Of a stretch of 64,000 nt of DNA, positions 1-12,053 are shown one piece after another. How positions within the stretch are numbered: position 1 is the first letter of the stretch; each line of letters opens with the position of its first letter. Made by a program: the position numbers and the translations under genes. The stretch is from NCBI GenBank assembly GCA_019400425.1, contig JAFREE010000079.1, forward strand, positions 1 to 64,000, read 5' to 3'. A model generated the notes under the pieces. The model saw only the letters and a program-made list of their open reading frames with translations, was not told the origin of the DNA and made no database searches. This stretch comes from Hymenochaete sp. R1 (Eukaryota; Basidiomycota; Agaricomycetes; Hymenochaetales; Hymenochaetaceae).

Positions 1-2675
1 GTTTTGGGTAGCCAACGAGTTTTGTGTTTTCGATTTTGGGTAGCCGACGCGCTTGGATTTTGGGTTTTGCTTTGCCGGCGCGCTTGGATTTTGGATTTTG
101 GGTAGCCGACGCGGTTGAGTTTTGGATTTGAATAAACCCCCTCGCTGACCACCATACGTACGCATATCCTATTGTTATTGGCATTGTGGTAAGTATCCAT
201 ACGTGCTTGACACTGACACTGATACTGATACCCGAACACAAGACACAAAGCACAAAGCACAAAACACAATACCTAAATCGCAAAACGAAAAACGAAAAAT
301 ACAAAGTACGAAACGTCCGATACAGATATGGAATTCAAAGCAACGCCATTTGAGCAGAAAAAACATCAGACAGCAGACAGACGGACAAACCACAGACAGC
401 AGACAGCCGATATCTTGGTTACAGGCTGGGCGAGAGAGGTAGGGAGGGAGGGTGGTAGTTGTGGTAGTTGTGGTAAGCCGTGGTGAGGATTCGATACAGA
501 ACAGCGAACAGCGTATAGTGAGTAGTGAGCAGTGGGTATAAAACATCGAATAAAGGAACACCAACGCCAAGATCAACGCCAACACCAACGCCCAAACTAA
601 AAAGAAACGATAAAGCGACGTGTCAACGTGAAGACCACAGATACCAGCACGGGTACACTATATGTATCAAAGCTCAAGCTTAGAAAAAAGTGTCGTGTTT
701 AGTGTCGGGCGTAGATACTTACCAGTAGACAGCAGCTAGTAGTAGTCTAGTAGTAGCTAGTACTCAACCTCCAACTCCCCCCAACCCCACGGCAATGGCA
801 ATGGCTATGCAAGCGGAGCGGACCCCCCAGACCCGGGAGTCAAGACTCGAGACTCGGGACCCACGGAGCTTGGCGCACGGAGCTCGGGGCTTGGTCGCGA
901 AGACGGGAGGCGGCGGAACTTGTATCGAGAAGAACGAAGAACGAATAGGAAAGGAAGGCAACTGCAATAAAGGGAAAAGGGGGTTATTTTTGGTTCCACG
1001 CACGCTGCTCGATGCTCGATGCACGACGTTCGATGCTCGATGCTTAGAGTGAGATACAAATATAAACATGTCTGACTGGATTCGGGGTCGGCGCTCGGCG
1101 CTCGGTGCTCGGTGCCCTCCGTCCACAGGGTAACGTAGGTAGCTTAGGTAGCTTAGGTAGCTTAGGTGAGAAACTTGCGTAGTACTAACTTGAAGTATAG
1201 TACTACAGGAGTTCTTGCAAGTACCAAAAAACCAGCGAGACCCAACGACCCAACGACCCGAAACCAGCAACCAGCAACCATTTAAGAAACTGAGAAATCA
1301 AACCCATCCAATGACTACTGGGAGGTGGGAGGGAGGGACTCCGAGAGACTGAATCCGTAAGAAGAACTTGAACGGTCTCGTTCGGTGTCGGTGGTCGGTT
1401 CTCGATCCTTGGTCTGGAGCGTCCCAGCGTTCCCCATCTCCATCCTCTTCCCCACCTATCCCCGCCCCCACGTGCGTGCGCGTTAGCGTGTAAGTGTGTA
1501 AAGTGAGCGGCGTGGCGAGGTGATGGTGATGGCGAAGATAGGGATATGTATTAGGTGGGTGATAAGATCGAGAAGAAAGAAGATGAAAGAAGAGGAGAGA
1601 AGGAAGGACGCGTTACGTGGGACGGGTACGTGTTCCGTGTTCCGTGTTACGAGTAGACACTGGCATCGTGATAGTGATATGGATAGTGGTAGTGGTAGTG
1701 ATAGTACGTGGCACTGGCTTGATTTGGTATTCATATTGACATCGGTGTTGGCGGGAAGAGGGGGACGTGGCGATGGCCGTGGCCGTATGATTACGTGGAA
1801 GTCGTGGTCGAGGTCGTACGCATGACCATGAATGCGTGAGTTGTCGTTGTCAGTTGGGTCGACACACTAGTGCTGTCGGTCATTCACTGGAAAGGTTGGG
1901 GATTGTGGACTTGGGACTTGGGGTTTTACTGCTGCTGTCGATGTCGTGAGGGTCGGGGTGCGTGTGGTACGTGCGTGTGTGAGAATGAACAAGGTGAGGA
2001 AAGAAAGAAGAGAGAAAAAAGTTATCACTGCGTTCGGCGCGGAAACGTCGAAGCTGTGATATTGATAAGGACAGCAACGGACTCGGACTCGGACATGTAA
2101 TATTAAGATTCAGAAGAAGGCAACTGTAGTCCGTAAATTGGATATACTAATAGAAAAAGGAAAGGACGGAGAGGGTCGAGAGCGGTCGAGAGGCGCGAAG
2201 CTTGAGGAAAGAAGTTTAAGAAGAAGGAAGGTTAAGAAAGAAGAAAGAAGCGTAAAGAGAATGGCTCGGAGAACTCAGTCACGGTCTGGAACGAAACGAG
2301 ACGACTGCGACAGCGACTGCGGGACGGAAGGGACTTGGGGAAATGGCTCGGGGGAAGGAGAGAGAAGAAGTGACGGGATGGGCGACGTCAGAGTTTACGA
2401 GCTCCGATTGGTCGATGACGAGTTTGGGTGGATATCGAGGCTCGGGGAACGGCTGGGGAACGGAGAGAGAGAATTGTTTGGATGCCGTGAGTGGGTGTGG
2501 GGAAAAGGGAAAGATAGCCGGTAGTTCCGGTAGCCGGACTCCGAGCCATATGAGCCGAACTCCGAGTGGTGGATGACATTTCCATCATAAAACATATAAA
2601 AACTTTTTTTCTTTTTCTTTTTGCTTTGGAATGAATTTGCTTGTGCAATCTGACGTCGCCATTATCTGATTTCAT
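1..2675. other. Low-complexity repeat-rich region without a supported gene
   Basis: No open frame here has family-like content, and those present are short and biased by simple repeats. Visible structure includes imperfect copies of a unit around GGGTAGCCGACGCG at 1-125, a tandem TAGCTTAGG block at 1138-1168, and runs of short direct repeats such as GTAGTGGTAG near 1685-1700. The last 100 bases lead into the promoter of the SDR gene. Confidence 0.6.
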
Positions 2676-2679
2676 TCCC

Positions 2680-2687
2680 TATATAAA
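2680..2687 (+). promoter_or_regulatory. TATA box of the SDR gene
   Basis: TATATAAA stands about 100 bases upstream of the SDR start at 2783. It is followed by a long pyrimidine-rich (CT) tract up to the ATG, which is typical of strongly expressed fungal genes. Seen in sequence; promoter function is inferred. Confidence 0.6.
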
Positions 2688-2782
2688 GTATCCTCCCTCT
2701 GTCTCTTCATCTCTCTCCATCTTCATCCCCACTTCTCTTCATCTCATCTCATCTCATCTTACTCCCTCCTCCACTTCTCACA

Positions 2783-4015
2783 ATGTTCTCCAGATCCGCT
2801 CTCCGCTCAATACCCCGCTCAGTCCTCTCATCATCATCCCCCTCTCCCCTCCGCACCCTCTCCCTCCCCCGCCTCATCCCCGTCCCAACAACCACCCCCA
2901 CACGCAACTACACCCCCGCCCCCGCGCCCTCCACCCAATCCCAATCGCCCCACCAACCCCTCGGCGTCTCCGCAGCCCTCATCGCCGCCCAAGACCCCGC
3001 CTTCGTCCCCCGCGCCACCATCCTCACCTCCGAGTTCTCCCTCAAGCACAAAGTCATCGTCGTCACCGGCGGTCACCAGGGCCTCGGCCTCGAGATGGCC
3101 GAGGCCCTCGCAGAGGCCGGCGCAACGGTGTATTGCCTCGATCTGTTCGAGAAGCCGGACGAGGTGTGGGAGTGTACGAGGAGGTATGTGGAGAGGGTGT
3201 TTGAGACGGAGCATGAGGAGGGGCATTATTGGAAGGGGAGGGGACGGTTGGAGTATAGGCAGGTGGATGTGTGTGATCAGACGAAGCTGTTTGAGGTTGT
3301 GGAGGAGATTGCGGCGAAGGAGGGGAGGTTGGACGGGTGTGTGGCTGCTGCGGGTATTCTGCGCGAACATGCCGCCATTGACTACCCAGGTGCGCTTTGC
3401 TTTTACTTTACTTTTCTTTTGTTAGACTGAAGGACTGATGTGTATGTTCTCGTAGCTGACGAGTTCGAGAAACTGATGCGCATCAACGTCACTGGCGTCA
3501 TGAACACCGCCCAAGCCGCCGCACGCGCCATGTTCGCCCACCCCGCCCCAGCCCCCTACAACCCCAACGCCGAATCCCTCTCCAAAACCTCCTTCGCCTC
3601 CGACCTCGATTCCACCCCAAGCAGCACCCCGTCCCCCACCACGCCCTCCGTGCGCGGCTCCATCGTCCTCATCGGCTCCATGTCCGGGCGCATCACCAAC
3701 CAAGGCAACCCCTGGACAGCCTACAACGCCTCAAAGGCCTCCGTCCTCGCCCTCTCCCGCTCCCTCGCCTGCGAATGGTCCTCCCAAGGCATCCGCGTCA
3801 ACTCGCTCTCCCCGGGTTACGTCTGGACGCAGCTCACCGCGGACCATTTGGGGGGGAAGCCGCATACGCTTGCGCGGTGGAGCGCGCAGAACCCGATGGG
3901 GAGGCTGGGGAGGCCGGATGAGTTGAGGGGGGTGGTGACGTGGCTTTGTGGGGACGCGAGTAGTTATGTGAATGGGAGCGATGTGGTTGTGGATGGGGGG
4001 CAGAGTGCGTGGTGA
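2783..4015 (+). CDS. Short-chain dehydrogenase/reductase, probably mitochondrial
   Basis: Two exons (2783-3389, 3456-4015) encode 388 aa. The 66-nt intron is phase 1. A Ser/Arg-rich, acid-free leader (MFSRSALRSIPRS) suggests mitochondrial import. Classical SDR features follow in order: the cofactor loop TGGHQGLG near residue 95, an NAG-like AAAG, the active-site Ser in IGSMSG, and the YNASK pair (YxxxK) with the PG turn (SPGYVWT) after it. The C-terminus GSDVVVDGGQSAW is the usual SDR end. The closest families I know are fungal sorbose/L-xylulose reductases and D-arabinitol dehydrogenases, so NAD(P)-dependent polyol or sugar oxidoreduction is likely; the substrate is not readable. A Pro/Ser-rich insertion follows the central helix. 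Codon third positions are strongly GC in the 5' half and less so around 3190-3360. Confidence 0.9.
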
Positions 4016-6305
4016 GCGGCGAGTGTGTAGCGCGAGCTTGACTGGCGGGTTGTGAGTGCGTTAGCAGAGCACGAGCGGTGGGTGACGAGTGCGCCACGAT
4101 CTTCTTCTCCTTTCCAACTTTCATCGGGTCCCTCTTGGGTTTTCTTCTTCTCTTCTCACATTCACGATCTTCCTTAACTTCAACCACCGGGCACGCTTTT
4201 CTCTTCCGTTCCTCCCTTCCTCGTACATACACTCATGGGGTTTTCTTATACATACACTATACATACATTGGCTTATATCTACAGTCGAGACGTTCGCGGT
4301 TGCGTTAATTCCTTTCTTCTTCCTTTCTTCCTCTCACTCTTCCTCTTTTCTCGTTTTTCTTACGTTCACGGTGGACACTTCCCTTCTATCTCTTCTCTTC
4401 TATCCCTCTACCTATCCCTTCTATCCTTCCGTTTCTTTCTTCCTTCCTCACTCCGGGCTTCTTTCCTTCCTTTCCCTTCTTTCCTTTCTTTCCCTTCCTT
4501 CATTTATTAGAACAGACAAAGACAAAGAGTGTAAAGAGGACCAGCAGTTTCAGTGACAGTGACAGTGAATAAAATAAAATCAACGCGTTAACGTATCACC
4601 CTATCTTCCGTCGACCGTCGACTGTTCGTATAACATGCCGTTGGGATGCGTCATGTGCGTCGTTGACGAGGCGAAACGAAAGTAAAGCAAAAAAGCAAAG
4701 TGGGGTGGGGGGTTCCCGGTTTCCGGTTTTTTTTTAGTTTTTAGTTTTTAGTTTTTAGTTTTTTTTTTGTTTTGGGGGTTATAATATTATTGGAGAATGG
4801 AGCGAGGTGGAGTGCCACTGCCAGTGCAACGAGATCGATACATGTATAAATGGGTAAATGGATTTTGTTCTTGTGTAGCATTGCATTTGCACAGTAGGCT
4901 CGACTTGAAGTTTGGGTTTGGGTTTAAATGTTACTACTAGACCAGTACCCGTACCTGTGTTTTCTAGAGCCTAGCCTCGCCTGGCCAGTACTAGAGCGTC
5001 TTCAGTATTTAGTATTTAGTCTTTAGTATTTTGGTCGATTGGCGGTTGGTTGGGTCGACGGCTGACGCTGACGGCTGACGAGAGATACGACTGACGATTG
5101 ACGAGAGCCGCTTGCTTGTGTGGGATGGCGTGTTGCATAGCGTGCTCAGGCAGGCTTGTGTCCTCTCCCTCTCCCCCTCCCTCTCCTTCTGCGTACCACT
5201 GGCATGTAGGATTTTCATCTTCACTTCACTTCGCGTTTAGTCACTTCGAGCCGAGGCATGTCAACGATGAGCAGCGTCGCCAGCGCCTTTTTTTTGGAGG
5301 GGGGGGGGGGGGCACGATGGACAGTGCCAGTGATGGTCGAGGGTCGACGGCTGATGAGCAGCGTCGCCAGCCCCAGCTTTCAACGGCAGTACTAGTGCAA
5401 TACATACCAACAGTGTACGGTACGGTACGGTATGGTATGGGTAGCGAGAGGCGAGAGGCGAGGCTCAAGAGGTAAGAGGGAGAGTTATGAGCGAGAGTAT
5501 CCCGGAACGTCGTGATGGGGAGGTAGTACCAGTACCAGTGGTACGCTGCGAATCGTAAGTTGCGCATCGTGAACCGTGAGTGGATTCGTAAACCGTGAAC
5601 CGTGAGTCGAGTTTGTTTGGTGTTCCGCCAACGGCATCCTCCGACGCCAACCTCTAACTCTGCGTCCGACTGAGTCTGACTCTGAGCCACTCCAATCACT
5701 CAGGAACACGAACGAGGACCTGTCCCTTTGGAAATTGGCAATTTGGCAATTGAATTGACGAGTGGTGAGTCGTGAGTGTAAGTCGTAAGAAACGAGGGGT
5801 AAGATACAAGAGACGACTTGAAGAGACACGAGACACGTCTGTCTGGGTCTGGGAAGTCACTCACAGTGCCACAGTGCCACTACCCGAGTCAGTAACCCAC
5901 TGGCAGCGATAGTCCGCGATCGATTGTCTAGTTGGCAAAAAAGCGGACTCGGACTCGGACTCGGACTCGGGCTCGGAGAGGGGGAGGAAAACCCTGAAGA
6001 GGCGTTCATTTTCAAGACGGCGCTCGGGTGTCGGGGACGGGGGACGTGGGCATCGTACGTGCGTATTGATATTGCTAGTGCATTGGAAGTGCCGTGTAGT
6101 GTAAAATTGGCAGTGTCGTCGTCACTGTATCGGTGAATTAGTGCATTAGTGTATTGGTGTTGTCGTATGTCCACGGTCCGGTGTCCAGTATCTGTATCCA
6201 GTGACCCAACATCCAGCATACTATGATACTTACACTTATACCTCTCTTCTCTTCTCTTCTGCGCTTGGGTCTTGGCACTTGAAAGAACGGGACTCTCCAG
6301 CTTCG

Positions 6306-6341
<36 letters not shown>

Positions 6342-7435
6342 TGTTCGTTGGCATGTCCAGGTCTTCGCTGGTGGGTCTTCGCACCCCTTCCCCGGGTTAC
6401 GGCCATAACTATCTCGTCGCTGGTACTGGTACAGTGGTACTGGACAGTAAGAGTAAGTTAAGAAGAGAGACAGAGTCTTGGAGCGATCACGTACTGATAC
6501 TGATACTGGCACATATATTCACATACCGCTCGCGCTCGCGCTCGCAGCTCCAACTTCCAACCTCCAACCTTCCGGCCGAAATCAAGCTCCGAGTCCAGGA
6601 AGTTTCAAGCCAAAGTACCAAGCTCAAAACACCAAGCACAGAGCACCAAGCGCTACCCGGGATGACCACACCAAGCTACAATCCACCCTGATGAATTCTC
6701 GCTTCTTTTCCGCCTTTTTCCGCCTTTTTTTTCCGCTCTTTCAACTTTGAGTATAGGGGAAAATGTGGGGGAAAATGGTGATGCGTACGTACGTGTACTA
6801 GTACTAGTATGCGGTGTCGTGATGATGTCTGCGCCCGTGCGGGAACGGAGAACTTGAACAACTTGAAGGGACGCGATGCACGGTGCTGCTGCGGGTAGGG
6901 CGTCTATCTGGCATCTACCAAATATTAATAATTCCCTCTTGGCAGTGGCAGGAAGCCAGAGAGCGGTTCCGAGTCTTCACCAGGTTGCTGCTGCTGCTGG
7001 TGTTGCGGCACCGATGCTGATGCTGATGCTGATGAATAATGAGGGTATGAATGTATGCGTATGAGAATGATGGAACCTCCCCGCAGTCGTACAATCGAGC
7101 ATGCAGCTACCGTGACTTATTGGGACGAGATAGCGTTGAGCACAGGCGAGAGTTGGAAGCAGGGAGCAAAGCCCTAAAGCTGTGTGTGTGCGAGTGTGTT
7201 GGTTCGTTCACCGCCTCGCCTCGCCTCGCGCGCGTCCCGTCCCCTTCCCCTCGGCAACGCAACGACGCCGCCGCAGCTCTTCTTTGGCTTGGCCTCTCCC
7301 TCTTGCTCTTATATTCCTTACTTCCGCCACTCACGCAACCCCCTCTCTCTCCTTCTCACACGACCACTTCGTCCCCAGTGATAACATTAACAAGAACAAG
7401 AAACACAGCAAACATCCAAACCGCCGAAAAACGAC
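4016..7435. other. Low-complexity intergenic region with many simple repeats
   Basis: No gene is supported over 3.4 kb. It holds a polypyrimidine tract at 4100-4500 (probably the 3' flank of the SDR gene), TTTTTAG tandem units at 4728-4768, a poly-G run near 5300, GGTACGGTACGG-type repeats at 5418-5440, CGGACT units at 5942-5975, five copies of CGGTCCA at 6307-6345 and CTGATG units at 7016-7035. Open frames here are short, overlap on several strands and are repeat-driven. Confidence 0.6.
6307..6345. repeat. Heptamer tandem repeat CGGTCCA
   Basis: About five head-to-tail copies of a 7-bp unit in non-coding sequence. One of several minisatellite-like blocks between 4.7 and 7.1 kb. Confidence 0.75.
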
Positions 7436-8579
7436 ATGTCGCCGCACCAACACCAATACCAGTACCAACCCCTCCCCCAATCTGGTATGGACCCCCACGC
7501 CAACCACAGCGACAACGAATACGGCAACGACAAAGGCAACGGCATGGATTGCCAATCCCCGTCCTCATGGGCAACGTACGAACAATCCGTCGACTCCGAC
7601 AACGTCAACAGTAACAGTCATTGCTGTTCCCGTTCCCGTCGCTCACGAGTACATGGGCACGAGCACGAGCACGGGCACGACACATGCCACGCCCACCGCA
7701 AACGCAGACTCGCCCACCTCTTCGCAGGCGTGTCCCTCCTCCTGCTCGCAGGCCTGGCCGTCGCGGCGTTCACAAACGGCGGGTTGAAGCTGGGAGACTG
7801 GATGGGATGCTTTGGGAGTGTGGCGGCTGAGTCTGCGTTGGGAAAGAGGCAGAGTTCAGGATCGAGTGGTAGTTCGAGCTCGGGTGGGGATACGTTCACG
7901 GATCATAAACGTGCGTTTGTCGCTTTTCCTTGTCTTTCGTGGTGTCTGTTTTTTTCCCTGTTCACTCGAGACTCGAGCGCCGGGCGCGTCTCGTCTCGTC
8001 TCGTCGGTTGGCTATGAGGTCTTCGACTTCGCTTTGACTGGGCTGCTATTGGCAGTACCTTCCCCTCCTCTCGAACCACTCCCTCACAGTTAACATTAAC
8101 AAAAACTAACTCACCCCGCTCTTCTCCAGTCTACCTAATCGTCATCTTCGTCGGCCTCTTCCTCTGCCTCGTCTTCGGAATCATGCTCGCCGCGTGGTGC
8201 TGCAAAGGCTCCTTCCAGAACCCGCTCTGCTGTCCGTGTTATCTGTGCGCGTGTTGTGGTGGTCTCGGTGAGTTTGGTTTGGTTTATGTTTCCCTTTTGG
8301 CTTTCTCCCCCCTCCCCGTACATTCAAACATTGTTCCCCCATCTCTTGTGCTTTCGTTCCCTTTCATCCGGCGCCATTTCTGTTTCTTTTCTTTCGCTTG
8401 ATGATTGGTGACGGGGCCCTTGCGCCCTTTTTACACTATTCGACCTTCATCTTTGCATCACACCACACCAACCCACAAAACACACACTAACGCGTCCTCT
8501 CTCCCTTTCCCTTCCAGCCTGCCTCGAATGCATCAGCTGCGGTCTATGCGCAGAAGGCGCCGACCTCGCTTTCGATTGA
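7436..8579 (+). CDS. Two-TM cysteine-rich membrane protein, function unknown
   Basis: Three exons (7436-7910, 8130-8267, 8518-8579) join in phase to give 224 aa. The first about 90 residues are hydrophilic and rich in Gln, His, Asn and Ser, with a metal-ligand-like GHEHEHGHD stretch. A first hydrophobic segment (FAGVSLLLLAGLAVAAF) lies near residues 97-113. A Ser/Gly linker leads to a second segment (LIVIFVGLFLCLVFGIML) near 160-178. The C-terminal tail of about 45 residues has roughly a dozen Cys in CC, CPC, CACC and CxxC arrangements, suggesting palmitoylation or metal binding at the membrane. Introns of 219 and 250 nt are longer than those of most neighbours. I do not recognise a named family. 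Splice phases and the conserved-looking Cys tail make the model credible. Confidence 0.7.
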
Positions 8580-9612
8580 TAATCTTCATCCGAATCTGAT
8601 TCTTCATCCTACCTGTCCTGTCCATCGCGTGAGCGTGAGCGTGGATTTGGTCCGGTTTGCGGAGAGGTGGGAGGTGGTGGTAATGAAGGGAATCGTCGTC
8701 GTTGTTGTCGTCGGGGAGGCTTAAAGCATCAGCATCAGCATCATCACGTCCGAGTTCAGATTCAGATTTAGGCTGCCCTTCTGCGCCATCTCGTCATCGG
8801 TACCCAAGTCAGTACCAGCGGGGCAGGCAACAACACACCAACACACATACCATACCCCCGAGTCACCATTTCATTCCTAACACACCAAGTCTCCTTGTGA
8901 TTCCTCCTCCCTCTCTTTTTTGTGATCTTCCTTTCCTTTCCTTTCCTCTTTTTTTTTCTTTTGCCGCTGCTGCTGTTCTGTCTTTGTCTTTTTGTTTATC
9001 AGATCAGCAACGCTTGTATGTCTCCAACCGGTCGATCGATCAGTCAACCGCGTCGTGTCGTGTCGCGTCGTGTCGAATCAAATTCCATCGTTAAGTACTT
9101 ATCATTATCATCGAGACGAGACGAGTCCGAGACCAAGAAATCTCGAATCTGAGTCTGTGTTCAACTATACCGTACCGTACTGTACAGGTACGTTGTAAGA
9201 AATAAGTTGTAAGAGGTGAGCGCTGAACTTGAAGTCTTGAACGTGAGCTCCAAGTCAAATCTCTTCTCTCAGTGTCGGTGCCGGTGTCTCGACGGTCGGG
9301 GACGTACCGTACCGTGCCCTTTCCTTTCCCTTACCTTTTCCTGACCGAGTGGCGGACTGAGAGATACGGGACATAAGATATAGTATGATACACGGCGTTA
9401 GCGTCTCGTTTCACATGGCTCGTATTGGTTTTTGTATCGTACAACTTCAATATATAACCCGCCCCCCCTTCTCTTCCCTATCCAAAAAAAAGCCAGAGGA
9501 CCCAAGGATCGTCACGGTGAACCGCCGACACTTCCGATCCGAGTCTCAAGTCCTCTCATCATCTTTTTACCACTCACCCCTACCCTTCCCACACCCTACC
9601 CAAATTCTACCC
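8580..9612. other. Intergenic region
   Basis: The 1.0 kb between the two-TM gene and the 3' end of the convergent PEBP gene. Mostly pyrimidine-rich stretches and short repeats (TCGATCGATC, CGTACCGTACTG). No gene seen. Confidence 0.6.
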
Positions 9613-10803
9613 TCACCCAGACCCCGAATCAAGGAAGAAATAATTCGCGCCGACAGCCTCGAGCCCGTACCGCCCCGCGAACGCGAATGCGTCCCACCGC
9701 CTGCGCTGTTCGCGCGCGGTGCCGTATTCTGGTACTAGCGAGACATCCTCGGCGGCGGTGGTGGAAGAGGAAGAGGGAGGCGGGGGGCCGGTGTAGCCTT
9801 GGGGTTCTTTGAAGAGGAGGAAGACTTTCGTGTGGTTAATGTCGGGGGCGCCAGTGGGGGAACAGAGGAGGTGGGGATAACGAGGATGGGGACGTGCATG
9901 TATGTACCCAAACATACGGGACATAAAATTATTGTTTTTTGGAAAGAAAGAAAGAAAAAAAACCAAATCAGCCCAAACTCCAAAACTCAAAACTCAAACC
10001 GAAAAGAACGCGGCTAGTCAATCAACAGAACAAAACCGACACACGCACCATACCGATGCACGCCCGTCCCTCTTCCAGGGCTCGGCGGCATATACGGCGT
10101 GATCACCTTCAGCGTCAAAGCGCTGCCCGCCCCCGCCCCCGCAGCTGACAGGGCGGAGAGCGGGTTCGGGGCGGACTCGGTTAGCTCGGGGGTGACGGAG
10201 GCGGCTGAGATGACTTGCGAGGGCGTGGGTGGTTTGAGGCCTGAGACCTGTCCGCCGGGGGGGGGGGGGGAGGTTGGGAGGTGGAGAACATTAGTGTGTG
10301 TATGTATGCGTCGAGATCGAAATGGATGGACGGTGCAGGGGGCAGGACTCGGCGGACTCACAAGCCAATGCCGAAACGGCCCAAACTCCCTGTTCTCGCT
10401 CGACGGCGCATCCGGGTCCACCATCGCGAGCGTATACGTCTGCACGCCGTCCTCAAACCCAGACTCGAGCTCAGGGTTCATCGGCGTGATCTGGACGTCC
10501 GGCTCGGCTTGTGTGTCGGGCAAGGAGAGCTCGTTCCCCAGGAGGACGTCTTCTCCTCCGCCTCCGAGCCCGCCTCCGTCGATTGTGGAGGGAGGGTAGG
10601 AGACGGAGAAAAGGATGGAGGGGATAAATTTGTGGTGGGTGGGTATGACCTGTGGATACCAATGGTTGGGTTTTGTCGGTAAGGTGAGGTGAGGTGAGGA
10701 GGGTGAAAGGGACTCGGAGGTAGACGAGGCTACGTACGTCTGGAATTATCTTGTGTTTTGCGAGGGTGGCGGAGACTTGGGAGAGTGGGTCGAGCGAGGG
10801 CAT
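9613..10803 (-). CDS. Phosphatidylethanolamine-binding protein family (TFS1/RKIP-like)
   Basis: Four exons on the minus strand (10803-10738, 10649-10362, 10247-10049, 9824-9613) give 254 aa in frame. The start MPSLDPLSQ is followed by IIPDV, then FIPSILFSVSYP, the usual first strand of PEBPs. The two signature motifs are present: VDPDAPS...FRHWLV near residues 85-108 and GVHRYVFLLF near 178-188, with the second split by the last intron after the Tyr codon. The C-terminal helix (RRWDAFAFAGRYGL) also matches. Fungal members act as carboxypeptidase Y inhibitors or Ras-pathway modulators and bind anionic phospholipid; which applies here is not visible. An Ala/Ser-rich loop and a Gly-rich insertion lengthen it relative to yeast Tfs1. 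The second intron contains a run of about 13 G on the plus strand. Confidence 0.9.
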
Positions 10804-11800
10804 GGTGGTATCTTCAATGGATGGGTGCGTGGACGACAGAGACAGAGTCGGAGTCGGAGGTCAAAGAGCGGTGAGGCTTTGGGCGCGTCGACTGCGACGA
10901 CGTCATGCAAGCACCGACGCTCAGCCTCAGCTCTCCTTCCTAATCCGGTCTCTTTTGTCCCACCAACTTACACATTCCTCATTTACATGCAATGAAAAAT
11001 ACGTGTAACATATCCGAGAGAAATCAATTGAACGCAATCGAATCGAATGTTATATCTCGTGTCATGGCTCATGGGCCCGAGTGAGCGAGCGAGCTGCACT
11101 ATGATGGTACTGCCATTGCCTCGCCGCATGTAAGTAGTTACAGTATCTCAAAAAAGCCTTTCTTTTTTTTAAAAAAATATTTATAAATGACGAGCAGAGA
11201 AGGAGGAAAGGGAGCTTTGAGCTTTGTTTCGCACCCCGTCATACTCTATCCCTTCATGCGCACTGGCAGGAATTGATTTCTAAAAAAAAAGAGGAAAAGC
11301 TCCCTCCCCCCAACACACACAGACATAGACCGCGATCACGAGTAAGTGCGACCGAACTTCGACTGAAATCCTTGCGGCCGCCACGACACTGGGAACGACC
11401 ACACTCAGGCTCGCCGCCCCACGGACAGTACTAGTACTAGTGCCATCTACCCTCTGCCAGGTGTAGGTCCAGGTGCGGCCCCTCGCTCAGGTTATTTTCG
11501 TAATCCCAGTGTGTGGGCGTCGCAGAAGGTCTTTCGGCCGAGGAGCGGTCCCAGTTCCCCTTTGGCCCTTCGCATCTTCGGGTCTATGTTTAATACTGCA
11601 GTCACGGTGCTGCTACAGTGTACGGTGGCACAGTGGCACAGTGGAACTGTGGCGGTAGGAAGATAGAGACGAACGGCTAGATATCTACCTTTGGTACCTT
11701 TGCTGAACCTCCGTCCCCTCTGGACTAAAAAAAAAGGCGTGCGGCGCTTCCGAGTCCGGTGTTATGGTATGAGTTCAATCGAAGTGACAGGCAGGCAGGA
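10804..11800. other. Intergenic region
   Basis: No gene seen. It contains A/T-rich runs near 11160-11190 and a repeat of TGGCACAG at about 11625-11643. The proximal part is the likely promoter of the PEBP gene. Confidence 0.6.
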
Positions 11801-12053
11801 CTCCCGAATCTCCCGGTAGAGGTATCCCCCAAAAAGCCCACCCGCTCACCGTTGAAAATCTCGGAAGCCTCCCTCACTGGCAAATGCCCACCCATGGAAC
11901 GCCCAGCCTAGAGGGCCCAGCTCAGACTCGGACGCCCACCCATGGACCACCCAGTGGAGAGAAGGTAAAAATAAAGTCAAAAGAACCACTCACAGGTGAC
12001 CCGACTGGGTATCCTTGGGGGATAACCTCTACTGGGAGATTCGGGGGTCCTAG
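11800..12053. mobile_element. MITE-like element with long terminal inverted repeats
   Basis: The left end (about 11800-11837) and the right end (about 12014-12053) are imperfect inverted copies sharing CCCGAATCTCCC, then GTAGAGGT, then ATCCCCCAA, with only a few differences. The interior of about 175 bp has no coding potential but repeats CGCCCACCCATGGA around 11889 and 11930. Length, terminal repeats and lack of coding fit a non-autonomous DNA transposon. A clear target-site duplication was not found, so the class is open. Confidence 0.6.

Noticed and set aside
2834..3370. 178-aa minus-strand frame opposite the SDR gene
   Set aside because: Mirror of the GC-rich codons of the real gene; low-complexity Gly-rich product.
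6307..6345. CRISPR-like regular repeats
   Set aside because: Units are 7 bp without spacers and the genome is eukaryotic.
7051..7787. Several long overlapping frames on both strands before and over the two-TM gene
   Set aside because: Repetitive composition (CAACAC, CGG-type codons); only the frame from 7436 splices to a protein with TM and Cys features.
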